A stretch of 64,000 bases of DNA from Basidiobolus meristosporus CBS 931.73 (Eukaryota > Basidiobolomycota > Basidiobolomycetes > Basidiobolales > Basidiobolaceae): assembly GCA_002104905.1 (NCBI GenBank), contig MCFE01000102.1, forward strand, positions 107,614 to 171,613, written 5' to 3'. Every line of letters begins with the position of its first letter. Positions within the stretch are counted from its first letter, which is position 1. Shown here one piece after another: positions 54,902-64,000 of this stretch. Under the pieces are notes generated by a model. That model saw nothing but the letters and a program-made list of their open reading frames with translations, was not told the DNA's origin and made no database searches. The translations under genes and the position numbers were made by a program.

Positions 54902-57900
54902 AAGCTGTCACTCTCTGCAATGTCTACTACTGCTATTACTGGAATTTTTCCCTCTGCTGAAAAGTTGGATGGCTCTAACTACCAAGTGTGGAAGGTGAAG
55001 ATGAAGATGCTGCTACAAGAAAGAGGCCTTTGGGATATTGTCATGGGAGAAGAATGCCCTCCTAAAAACGTGGGAGAGGAAGCCTTAAAGTACCAGAAGA
55101 AAGAACAAAGTGCCTTTAACTGCATTTGCCTTAATGTCAAGGACAAATTGCTAATTCAATGCTCAAGAGCAAAAACAGCAAAGAATGCCTGGAAGGCATT
55201 AGAAGACACCTACCAGTCATGTTCAGCTGCCAAGAAAATGTATCTGAGAAGAAAATTCTTTACTACAAAGATGCTGCCAGGAGAAGAAATGAAAAATCTA
55301 ATTAACAGAATTACCCTGCTGGTAGATGAGATGGAATCTGTGGGCATACCAACTACTGATGAGGATGTGATAGTTACCATCCTGAATAGCCTGACAGACA
55401 AGTTTCAGGGCCTTGTATCAGCCCTAGAGTCCAGAACTGAAGATTTGACCTTAAATTACGTATATGGAAGGCTCCTGGATGAAGAATTAAGAAAATCAAG
55501 CACCAATAAGAAGGAAGAAGAAAATGCTTTAATAAGCAATGATAACCAACAAAGGAGGTACCCAAGACCCTACAAAGGCAACAGCAACCTATTTTGCAAC
55601 TACTGCAAAAGGAAAGGACACACATCAGACCGGTGTTTCAAAAAGAGAGATTATCAGCAAAAGAAGCCTGAATATGGAAATGCTGCAACAACTGAAGATA
55701 GACTATTCATATCTGCACTAAATATGACCACAAACAAGGATTCTCAGACGTGGTATATTGACTCTGGAGCTTCTCAACACTTTACACACCAAAAAGAACT
55801 TTTTACCCAATATCAAGAAATTCCAATTAAGAAGGTTTTCATGGGTGACGATAGAACACTTGATGCAGTGGGAGAAGGAACTATCCAAGTAAACCTTAGA
55901 AGCAGTGAAGGAAGCCATACACTGACCTTTAAAAAAGTACTCTATGTACCAGAAATAGCCAAGAACCTACTCTCTGTAAGCAAGGCCACAGCAGAAGGAC
56001 TCAGTTTTAGTTTTGACAATTCTGGATGCAGGATCACTGATCAAAATGGTGCCCATATTGCTTTGGGCATCAGAGATCAGAATCTATACAAGTTGACTTA
56101 TATTCCATCATATCTGGAAGCTGATATAAGTAACTTAAATGAAGAAACACCAATGCTTTGGCACAGGAGATTTGGACACATCAATTTTGATTATTTGCGT
56201 AAAATGATCAAAGATCAGCTAATTTCTGGAGTGAAAATTGATCCCCCAGCTAATTTGGAGCACTGTGAAGCCTGCATATATGGGAAACAAGCCAGACAAC
56301 CGTTCAAGAGCTCTGGGTTAATCAAAACTAAGAAAAAATTAGATCTAATTCACTCAGATCTGTGTGGACCTATGCAAAATTTATCCTTAGGCGGGATGAA
56401 GTATTTAATCACTTTTATTGATGATTATACAAGATACACATGGGTCTACTTCATGGAGAGAAAGGAAGAAGCTCTGTCTAAGCTCAGGGAGTTTAAAGCC
56501 ATGGTGGAGAGAGAAACTGTTGAAAAAATCAAGAAAATACGCTCTGACAATGGTGGAGAATATACCTCAAAACTCTTCATCCACTTCTGCAAAATTCATG
56601 GGATAAAGCAAGAGACTACTGTACCATACTCCCCACTGCAAAATGGAGTAGCAGAACAAGCTAACAGATCAATAATTGATATGGCAAGATCTATGATCCA
56701 TGATCAAAAATTATCCTATGATTTTTGGGTGGAATCAGTTGCCACTGCTGTATATCTTAAAAATAGGAGTTATAACAGAATACTTCATGATTCTACTCCA
56801 TTTGAAGCATGGTATGGATATAGACCAAGTGCAGAACATCTAAGAATATTTGGGTGTACAGCATATGCCAAAAGACTGGCCGGAAATCAGTCATAATTTG
56901 AGCCAAAAAGTTTAAAATGCATATTTTTGGGCTACTGCAATGAGAGTAAGGCATACAGACTCTACAATACCGAAGCAAAGAAGCTGATCAAGTCCAGGGA
57001 TGTGTTGTTTGATGAAAATTCAAAATTTTCACAAAAAATGACATCAGATGATGACAAAAATTTGATTTCAAGTCCACCAATTGTCAGGATTGAATCAGAG
57101 CAAAACAATGAAAATTTTTTCACTCCAGAGGACTCTACAACCGTGGTTCAGCCAGAATCAGTGCCCAGGAATATCCCAGAAGTGATCATTCCAGTATCAA
57201 ATGCCTGGAGATCAAATCGGACAAGAAATAGCCCAAATTACTATATTAATGAGGGTACAAACTTAGCCTATGCCTATTCAGTCCATATTGATGAACCCCA
57301 GACTGTAAAAGAGGCCCTAAATAGCCCTCAGACAAAGTTTTGGAGATCTGCAATGACTGAGGAATATCAGGCCCTGATGGAAAATCAAACTTGGGACTTT
57401 GTCAAATTACCAACCAACCAAAAATCAATTGAATGCAGATGGGTCTTCAAGACAAAATACAAGGCTGATGGTACAATTGAAAGATACAAAGCAAGACTTG
57501 TAGCCAAAGGATACTCTCAAACAAAAGGACTTGACTATACTGAGACCTTTGCACCGGTAGCCAAGTTTAATTCCATCAGATTAATATTGGCTATTGCAGC
57601 CAAATATAAGTTTTTTATTCATCAAATGGATGTAAAAACTGCATTTTTGAATGGAGAACTTGATGAGGACATGTATATGGACCAGCCTGATGGGTTTGTT
57701 GACCAAGATAACCCCCATTTGGTCTGCAAGCTTAAAAAGTGACTATATGGTCTCAAACAATCACCGAGAGCCTGGAATTGCAAGATAGATTCTTATTTGG
57801 AATCTTTGAGTTTCAAAAGGAGTAATGCTGACTATAGTATATACTATAAGCCAGATAGAGCAAATCCAGTTCTATTAGCTCTATATGTGGATGATCTTAT

Positions 57901-58862
57901 TATAGCCGCCAATAACCTAGAAACATTGGAAGAAACTAAATCTAGCCTATCTAAGGAGTTCAAGATGTCTGATTTAGGAGAACTTAGTTACTACTTAGGG
58001 ATTAAGTTCTCCATAGACAGAAGTACCCAGACTATCACCCTAAGCCAATCCAAGTATATTCAAGATATACTAAAGAAGTACCAAATGGAAGACTGTAAAC
58101 CAGCAGCTATCCCAATGGAGACAAACCTTAACTTGGTCAAAACTCAACAAATCAAGAGAGCTTGGTGCCATCTGAAAGCCCTGACTTTCCTTATCAATCT
58201 ATGGTCGGCAGTCTGATGTATATCATGCTTGGAACACGTCCAGATATCTCATATTCAGTGGGAGTTGTCAGCCAACATAATCAGAATTATGGATCTGATC
58301 ATATTGCAGCAGTTAAGCGGATTTTTAGATACCTAAAAGGAACTGCTGATATCTGCTTAAGATACACTTATAAGGATTCAGAACAGGATCTTGTGGGATA
58401 CTCTGATGCTGATTGGGGACAAAATTTGGAAGACAGAAGATCCACCACAGGATACACCTTTCTTTACTGTAAAGGAGCAATTTCATGGAATTCAAGAAAG
58501 CAACCAACCGTAGCACTTTCTACTACAGAGGCAGAGTATATGGCAGCCTGTGAAGCTACAAAAGAAGCAATGTGTTTAAGAAAGCTCTTTGCAGATTTAG
58601 GCCTATGTCAAAAACGCCTATTACTTTATTTCAAGATAATCAAGGATGTATACAATTAGGTAGAAATCCAACTTTTCATGCTAGAGCCAAGCACATAGAT
58701 ATTAGACATCATTTCATACATGAAGCTATAGAGAATAACTTAGTTAGCTTAGTTTACTGTTGTACAGATGAAATGATTGCAGACATATTTACCAAACCAT
58801 TAGCTAGAGACAAGTTTGAATATCTTAGGTCAAAATTAGGACTAGTCAGTATGAACATTTAG
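54893..58862 (+). pseudogene. copia-1 gag-pol, two stops and frameshifts
   Basis: Gag (LDGSNYQVWKVKMKMLLQ), zinc knuckle CNYCKRKGHTSDRC, protease WYIDSGASQHFTH, integrase entry LWHRRFGHINFDYL and HSDLCGPM, RT FKTKYKADG and LYVDDLIIAANN, RNase H YSDADWGQNLEDRRSTTGY, ending IADIFTKPLARDKFEY. Breaks: TAA at 56894-56896, TGA at 57740-57742 (the second copy has TCA), a one-base deletion near 58147 (CAACAAATC against CAACCAAATC), and a frame change near 58608 shared with copia-2. The element is therefore non-autonomous. Confidence 0.9.
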
Positions 58863-58873
58863 CTGAGTGGGAG

Positions 58874-59222
58874 TGTTGTAAAAATTTGTATTTCCACCTA
58901 AATATTCACCTAACTTAGTCACTTAGATCATCACCTTCAAATCCTAGAGAATACTGACCAAATTCCTTGTCGGGATTTACTTAGAATATTTTCACCAAAA
59001 TACCAGGTACCCAGAACATGAAAATTCTCAAAGTTGTCCAAACAGCCCCAAACTTTGCACACATGTTCTTGGGACCTTCCTTAACCTATTCTACGTGTTT
59101 GTAATGCCAAGACCAGGTAAAAGTATAAATACCACTTTTACATTCAATAAATCATTAAGTGAAAACCACATAATCTACTTGTTCTCCCAATCACTTCCAA
59201 TATCTCCAAGACTCTTACAACA
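58874..59222 (+). repeat. copia-1 3' LTR
   Basis: Preceded by the purine tract GAGTGGGAG; ends CTTACAACA and is followed by the CTGAG duplication. Confidence 0.92.
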
Positions 59223-59592
59223 CTGAGAGCTCCCAATCAAGCATATATTTGACTTCTTCTGTAAAATCTTTTAAAATGTCCATGTTAAGAATAACTTCCA
59301 GGAGATCCCTGGCAATGTACTAAATGCTAATAATCTTAGATATATGAATACCTAGGTCCTTAAAATAGTTTCTTTGCTCTGAAACTGGGAGATAACCAGC
59401 ATTTCTAAATTAGCAAACAGCCCAGTTAGCAGCAGGAGGAGTATCAGGGCTGACAGGGAATCTTCTTCTGGCTTTAGACTGCACTGACTTAGGAGACTGT
59501 CTTGATGGAAGTACAGCTGACTTTGGATGAGGTTGAAGTGCTTGGGAGTAGGTTTAAGTTGGAGTAGCAGGAGCTGCTGGTGGCTGACAGTT
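59223..59592 (-). mobile_element. LINE-like element T2, interrupted 5' part
   Basis: Removing copia-1 and one CTGAG joins this segment to 54539 with an open minus-strand frame of at least 100 codons. The words EEVKYMLDWELSEHIF lead into RQHLDIPLFVPF. The domain is not recognised. It is truncated on the telomere side at 59592, where the next element's TTAGGGGG begins. Confidence 0.6.
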
Positions 59593-60120
59593 TTAGGGGG
59601 GAGGAAAGTCACCAAGTGGTGAAATCTTTGTTTACTTATGACAAGTATCTAAAGAAGCCAAGTTAATCTGAAGTAATTCCTAGAAAGCTAGGTCTGAGAG
59701 ATATCTTCCTGGTAAGCCAGGTCTGAGAGTTGAGAAGCTGAGTGGCACTATATTTCCTAGTTAGCTAGGTCTGAGAGAGGTTTCCTGGAAAGCCAGGCAT
59801 GAGAAGTGAGAATCTGAATATATCTGAGCTAAGTTATACTGGCTTGCGGTAGCTGAATTGTGGCCAGAATGGCCAGTAGACTGGGGGAGCTGAGATGAGT
59901 TTCTGGGCAAACACTGGCCAAATTTACTAGGCAAATCAGGCCAATTAGCATTTTAAGGATTTCAGCCAATCAGAGCCTTTACTTTGCCCAATGGTTGATC
60001 AAGCCATCTCCCAATGAGCACACATCAATTTATTGATCAAATTTTGTTGGATCCAGGATTTGAACCCACAACCATGAGTATGGAAGGGTTAGGGATAACC
60101 ACAAGGCTAAGCGTTCTTGG
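59593..60120 (-). mobile_element. SINE copy A: tRNA-like head, LINE-type tail
   Basis: Read on the minus strand it starts at about 60120. It shows an A-box-like TAGCCTTGTGGTTA and, 43 bases later, a B-box-like GGTTCAAATCC, as in tRNA-derived pol III promoters. The body of about 400 bp carries four short hairpins. The end is CTTCTTTAGATACTTG, AAATAAAGATTTCACC, ACTTGGTGAC and TCCTCCCCCCTAA, the same tail as the LINE. No protein is encoded. Confidence 0.7.
59676..59796 (-). repeat. four hairpin motifs in the SINE body
   Basis: TTCCTAGAAAGCTAGG, TTCCTGGTAAGCCAGG, TTCCTAGTTAGCTAGG and TTCCTGGAAAGCCAGG. Each is an inverted repeat followed by a T/GAGAG word. The alternation TAG/CTA and TGG/CCA keeps pairing, i.e. 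compensatory change. The same four occur in copy B at 60200-60330. Confidence 0.75.
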
Positions 60121-60567
60121 TTAGGGGGGAGGAAAGTCACCAAGTGGTGAAATCTTTATTTACTTATGACAAGTATCTAAAGAAGCCAAGTTAATCTGAA
60201 GTAATTCCTAGAAAGCTAGGTCTGAGAGATATCTTCCTGGTAAGCCAGGTCTAAGAGTTGAGAAGCTGAGTGGCACTATATTTCCTAGTTAGCTAGGTCT
60301 GAGAGAGGTTTCCTGGAAAGCCAGGCCTGAGAAGTGAGAATCTTAATATATCTGAGCTAAGTTATACTGGTTTGCGGTAGCTGGATTGTGGCCGAAAAGG
60401 CCAGTAGACTGGGGGAACTGCGATGAATTTCTGGGCGATCACTGGCCAAATTTACTAGGCAAATCTGGTCATTAGCATTTCAAGGATTTCAGCCAATGAG
60501 AGCCTTTACTTTGCCCAATGGTTGATCAAGCCATCTCCCAATGAGCACACATCAATTTATTAATCAC
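60121..60567 (-). mobile_element. SINE copy B, head missing
   Basis: About 95% alike copy A over its length, starting with TTAGGGGGGAGG and the same hairpin tail. It ends at ATTAATCAC before the tRNA-like head would begin, so it is 5'-truncated, as expected for incomplete reverse transcription. Confidence 0.75.
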
Positions 60568-61540
60568 TTAGGGGGGGGGGAGACAGTCACCAACAGGTGA
60601 AATCTTTATTTCAGTAGAAACAAAGAAGCCAGCGCTACTGTTGTAGCTTTGATACAAGAGTGTGTAGCTGAGGGGAATTTGTAGGTAAGTTAATAAGAAG
60701 TGATGATAGTTCTTCAGTGCTCAAGACACTGTTCAGTGGGAAGGGGGGTAGCAAGAGAGGTAAGAATGACTTGTGAACAACATTAATGAGGGGAATGTGA
60801 TAAGGATTGATATTCATCATAAAGGGAGTGTGCTGCTGCAGATATTGCTGCCAAAGGTCTGTCAAGTACTTCAGGTAGGCCAGCTTGGGTTTTTCTGACT
60901 GCAGAATAAATTGAGCAAACTTCTTGACTTCAGGATCTCCAAGTATAGTTCTCCAGCAGGAGTCAGGTGTTGTGTGATGTGTTCTGTTCCAGGCCTTAAT
61001 CAGTGGGTTGTTGCAGTTGTGAAGTCTGAGGTATAATCTGGTTCTAAGGTAGAGAAGTCTGATCTTATAGGGCATAAACCCAAAAGCACCAAGAATAGCA
61101 TGTCAGTAGGGGCATTCAGGCAAATGAGGCACCAAGGAGGTAATGCACCATACTGCAAACTTGTCAAGCTTAGTGCAGTCTCTAGAAGTAAGAGAGAGAA
61201 GTGGTAAGCCAAATTCCAGGACAGGGAAGACAAACTGCTTGAGTAGAAGGAGGCAGCTGGGAGCTGAAGTTGTAGGAGGAGTAACAGCCAGTAGCTTGTG
61301 GAATGCCTGTCTTGCAAGGATAATTCTCTTCTTCAGGTGTGCTCCGGAGTCTAGTCCAGTAGGAAGGAAAGGAAAGCCAAGATATGTAGCAGAAACCTGA
61401 CCAGGTAGAGTGGAGTTCTCCAAGCTGATGGGAGAGCCCAAAGGTACTGTCTTTGCAATGGAAAGCTGGATATTATTCTTCTGCAGATACTGGTGGATGG
61501 TCTGGGAGTCTTGTTGCTAATTGGAGGAGGATATTCTGAT
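60568..61540 (-). mobile_element. LINE T5: 5'-truncated non-LTR retrotransposon with RT C-terminus
   Basis: Top strand begins TTAGGGGGGGGGG and the tail hairpin TCACC-AACA-GGTGA. The minus-strand frame 61441-60635 reads VSATYLGFPFLPTGLD (thumb region after the RT active site), VFPVLEFGLPLLSL and TSRDCTKLDKFAVWC, then LRLHNCNNPLIKAWNR, ending SKLQQ just upstream of the tail. A TGA at 61103-61105 interrupts it. The catalytic RT motifs and 5' part are absent: copia-2 is inserted at 61541. Confidence 0.8.
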
Positions 61541-61890
61541 TGTTGTAAGAGTCTTGGAGATATTGGAAGTGATTTGGGAGAACAAGTAGATTATGTGGTT
61601 TTCACTTAATGATTTATTGAATGTAAAAGTGGTATTTATACTTTTACCTGGTCTTGGCATTACAAACACGTAGAATAGGTTAAGGAAGGTCCCAAGAACA
61701 TGTGTACAAGTTTGGGGCTGTTTGGACAACTTTGAGAATTTTCATGTTCTAGGTACCTGGTATTTTGGTGAAAATATTCTAAGTAAATCCCAACAAGGAA
61801 TTTGGTCAGTATTCTCTAGGATTTGAAGGTGATGATCTAAGTGACTAAGTTAGGTGAATATTTAGGTGGAAAATACAAATTTTTACAACA
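61541..61890 (-). repeat. copia-2 3' LTR
   Basis: Same family as the copia-1 LTRs, with a few changes; bounded by TGTTG...CAACA and preceded (in element sense) by the purine tract GAGTGGGAG. Confidence 0.9.
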
Positions 61891-61901
61891 CTCCCACTCA
61901 G

Positions 61902-63575
61902 CTAAATGTTCATACTGACTAGTCCTAATTTTGACCTAAGATATTCAAACTTGTCTCTAGCTAATGGTTTGGTAAATATGTCTGCAATCATATCATCTGT
62001 AGGACAGTATACTAAGCTAACTAAGTTATTCTCTATAGCTTCACGTATGAAATGATGTCTAATATCTATGTGCTTGGTTCTAGCATGAAAAGTTGGATTT
62101 CTACCTAATTGTATACATCCTTGATTATCTTGAAATAAAGTAATAGGCGTTTTTGACATAGGCCTAAATCTGCAAAGAGCTTTCTTAAACACATTGCTTC
62201 TTTTGTAGCTTCACAGGCTGCCATATACTCTGCCTCTGTAGTAGAAAATGCTACGGTTGGTTGCTTTCTTGAATTCCATGAAATTGCTCCTTTACAGTAA
62301 ACAAAGGTGTATCCTGTGGTGGATCTTCTGTCTTCCAAATTTTGTCCCCAATCAGCATCAGAGTATCCCACAAGATCCTGTTCTGAATCCTTATAAGTGT
62401 ATCTTAAGCAGATATCAGCAGTTCCTTTTAGGTATCTAAAAATCCGCTTAACTGCTGCAATATGATCAGATCCATAATTCTGATTATGTTGGCTGACAAC
62501 TCCCACTGAATATGAGATATCTGGACGTGTTCCAAGCATGATATACATCAGACTGCCGACCATAGATTGATAAGGAAAGTCAGGGCTTTCAGATGGCACC
62601 AAGCTCTCTTGATTTGGTTGAGTTTTGACCAAGTTAAGGTTAGTCTCCATTGGGGTAGCTGCCGGTTTACAGTCTTCCATTTTGTACTTCTTTAGTATAT
62701 CTTGAATATACTTGGATTGGCTCAGGGTAATAGTCTGGGTACTTCTGTCTATGGAGAACTTAATCCCTAAGTAGTAACTGAGTTCTCCTAGATCGGACAT
62801 CTTGAACTCCTCAGATAGGCTGGATTTAGTCTCTTCCAATGTTTCTAGGTTATTGGCGGCTATAATAAGATCATCCACATATAGAGCTAATAGAACTGGA
62901 TTTGCTCTATCTGGCTTATAGTATATACTATAGTCAGCATTACTCCTTTTGAAACTCAAAGATTCCAAATAAGAGTCTATCTTGCAATTCCAGGCTCTTG
63001 GTGATTGTTTGAGACCATATAGTGACTTTTTAAGCTTGCAGACCAAATGGGGGTTATCTTGGTCAACAAACCCATCAGGCTGGTCCATATACATGTCCTC
63101 ATCAAGTTCTCCATTCAAAAATGCAGTTTTTACATCCATTTGATGAATAAAAAACTTATATTTGGCTGCAATAGCCAATATTAATCTGATGGAATTAAAC
63201 TTGGCTACCGGTGCAAAGGTCTCAGTATAGTCAAGTCCTTTTGTTTGAGAGTATCCTTTGGCTACAAGTCTTGCTTTGTATCTTTCAATTGTACCATCAG
63301 CCTTGTATTTTGTCTTGAAGACCCATCTGCATCCAATTGATTTTTGGATGATTGGTAAATTGACTAAGTCCCATGTTTGATTTTCCATCAGGGCCTGATA
63401 TTCCTCAGTCATTGCAGATCTCCAAAACTTTGTCTGAGGGCTATTTAGGGCCTCTTTTACAGTCTGGGGTTCATCAATATGGACTGAATAGGCATAGGCT
63501 AAGTTTGTACCCTCATTAATATAGTAATTTGGGCTATTTCTTGTCCGATTTGATCTCCGGGCATTTGATACTGGA
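61902..63575 (-). pseudogene. copia-2 pol fragment (RT and RNase H)
   Basis: From 63575 to 62105 one frame is open through RT (FKTKYKADG, MDVKTAFLNGELDED, LYVDDLIIAANN) and RNase H. The C-terminus (62192-61902) continues in another frame after the run TCAAAAAC. Copia-1 has the same frame change. The sites of the other three copia-1 lesions are intact here. Confidence 0.88.
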
Positions 63576-63578
63576 GGG

Positions 63579-63779
63579 TTAGGGGAGGGAAAGTCACCAA
63601 GGTAGGTGAAATCTTTATTTGATTTCAGACAAGTCTAACTACAAATAAAGAAGCCAGGTAGGAATAGAAGATTCCCCAAGTAAATACTAAGTTGAATATG
63701 AATAAATCTAAGCTAAAGTTAAGGCAGTATCCCAGAGTACACTGGAGTTCAGGTTCATGGTGGAGTGAAGTAGATAAGC
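63579..63779 (-). mobile_element. youngest retroposon tail T6 inside the telomere
   Basis: TTAGGGGAGGG, hairpin TCACC-AAGGTA-GGTGA, AAATCTTTATTT and AAATAAAGAAGCCAGG, then about 110 bp of unrecognised body ending directly at the terminal TTAGGG array. It is a heavily 5'-truncated copy flanked on both sides by telomere-type repeats. Confidence 0.75.
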
Positions 63780-64000
63780 TTAGGGTTAGGGTAGGGTTAG
63801 GGTTAGGGTTAGGGTTAGGGTTAGGGTTAGGGTTAGGGTTAGGGTAGGGTTAGGGTTAGGGTTAGGGTTAGGGTTAGGGTTAGGGTTAGGGTTAGGGTTA
63901 GGGTTAGGGTTAGGGTTAGGGTTAGGGTTAGGGTTAGGGTTAGGGTTAGGGTTAGGGTTAGGGTTAGGGTTAGGGTTAGGGTTAGGGTTAGGGTTAGGGT
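63780..64000 (+). repeat. telomere, TTAGGG array
   Basis: About 36 TTAGGG units to the last base of the window. Two units are TAGGG (63792-63796 and 63845-63849), both near the inner side. Orientation is that of a right chromosome end. Confidence 0.98.

Larger units (their letters stand above)
54540..59222 (+). mobile_element. copia-1: full-length Ty1/copia retrotransposon
   Basis: LTRs 54540-54888 and 58874-59222 (349 bp each, TGTTG...CAACA, four mismatches by eye) are flanked by a CTGAG target duplication. The internal part carries gag-pol with the copia order protease-integrase-RT-RNase H and a purine tract (GAGTGGGAG) before the 3' LTR. It interrupts the open frame of LINE-like element T2. 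The near-identical LTRs imply a fairly recent insertion, but the pol frame is broken. Confidence 0.95.
61541..63575 (-). mobile_element. copia-2: 5'-truncated copia element
   Basis: Minus-strand 3' LTR at 61541-61890, then pol. The element stops at 63575 (GATACTGGA), in the middle of the segment between integrase and RT, and is followed at once by GGGTTAGGGG. The 5' LTR, gag and protease are missing. Confidence 0.9.

Noticed and set aside
60061-60120. A genuine tRNA gene on the minus strand
   Set aside because: A and B boxes are present but the T-stem pairs poorly and no acceptor stem closes; it is better read as the degenerate head of a SINE.

Overview
The window is the end of a fungal chromosome. 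The right edge is about 220 bp of TTAGGG repeats running 5'->3' to the last base, so the top strand ends in the G-rich telomeric strand. The genes are fungal: short GT-AG introns of about 55-80 bp, a Zn2Cys6 regulator, a Gcn4-type bZIP, a PTR2-type peptide transporter and Ty1/copia retrotransposons. The zuotin homologue keeps two C-terminal SANT domains, which the budding-yeast protein lacks, so I lean towards an early-diverging fungal lineage. I cannot name the organism.
1-1.5 kb: decayed copia remnant. 1.5-25.5 kb: ordinary gene-dense chromosome with an SWD2-like WD40 protein, N-acetylglutamate synthase, a short unknown protein, a Zn2Cys6 factor, a LIM-domain protein, a Gcn4-like bZIP with a leader uORF, a zuotin/MPP11 chaperone, a Ulp1-type SUMO protease, a Sac3/THP3 protein and a 60-residue membrane protein. 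25.6-33.4 kb: a tandem array of roughly 2.3-2.5 kb units. Each unit carries one or two copies of a 250-bp TATA-headed module plus one gene (or relic) for a small secreted four-cysteine protein. 34-47.2 kb: PhoD-like phosphatase, COG4, two more secreted-protein genes on a segmental duplication, a multi-membrane-span protein, an Oms1-like methyltransferase, two more modules and a cyclin. 47.7-52.8 kb: peptide transporter and an intronless ATP-grasp/methyltransferase fusion.
53.7-64 kb is the subtelomere. At least six elements sit on the minus strand with their 3' ends facing the centromere. Each begins, on the top strand, at or beside a TTAGGG-like or G-rich junction and then carries a shared tail with a TCACC-loop-GGTGA hairpin. 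One is a LINE reverse-transcriptase remnant. Two are copies of an apparent tRNA-headed SINE that borrows the LINE tail. Two copia elements are nested among them. One copia LTR and one copia pol gene stop abruptly at telomere-type repeats, as expected if the end broke, was healed and then received a new element. I read the right arm as a layered record of chromosome-end loss, telomere healing and end-targeted retroposition; this LINE/SINE pair is the most interesting system here.
All coordinates of spliced genes come from reading splice sites and frames by eye; no search or transcript evidence was available.
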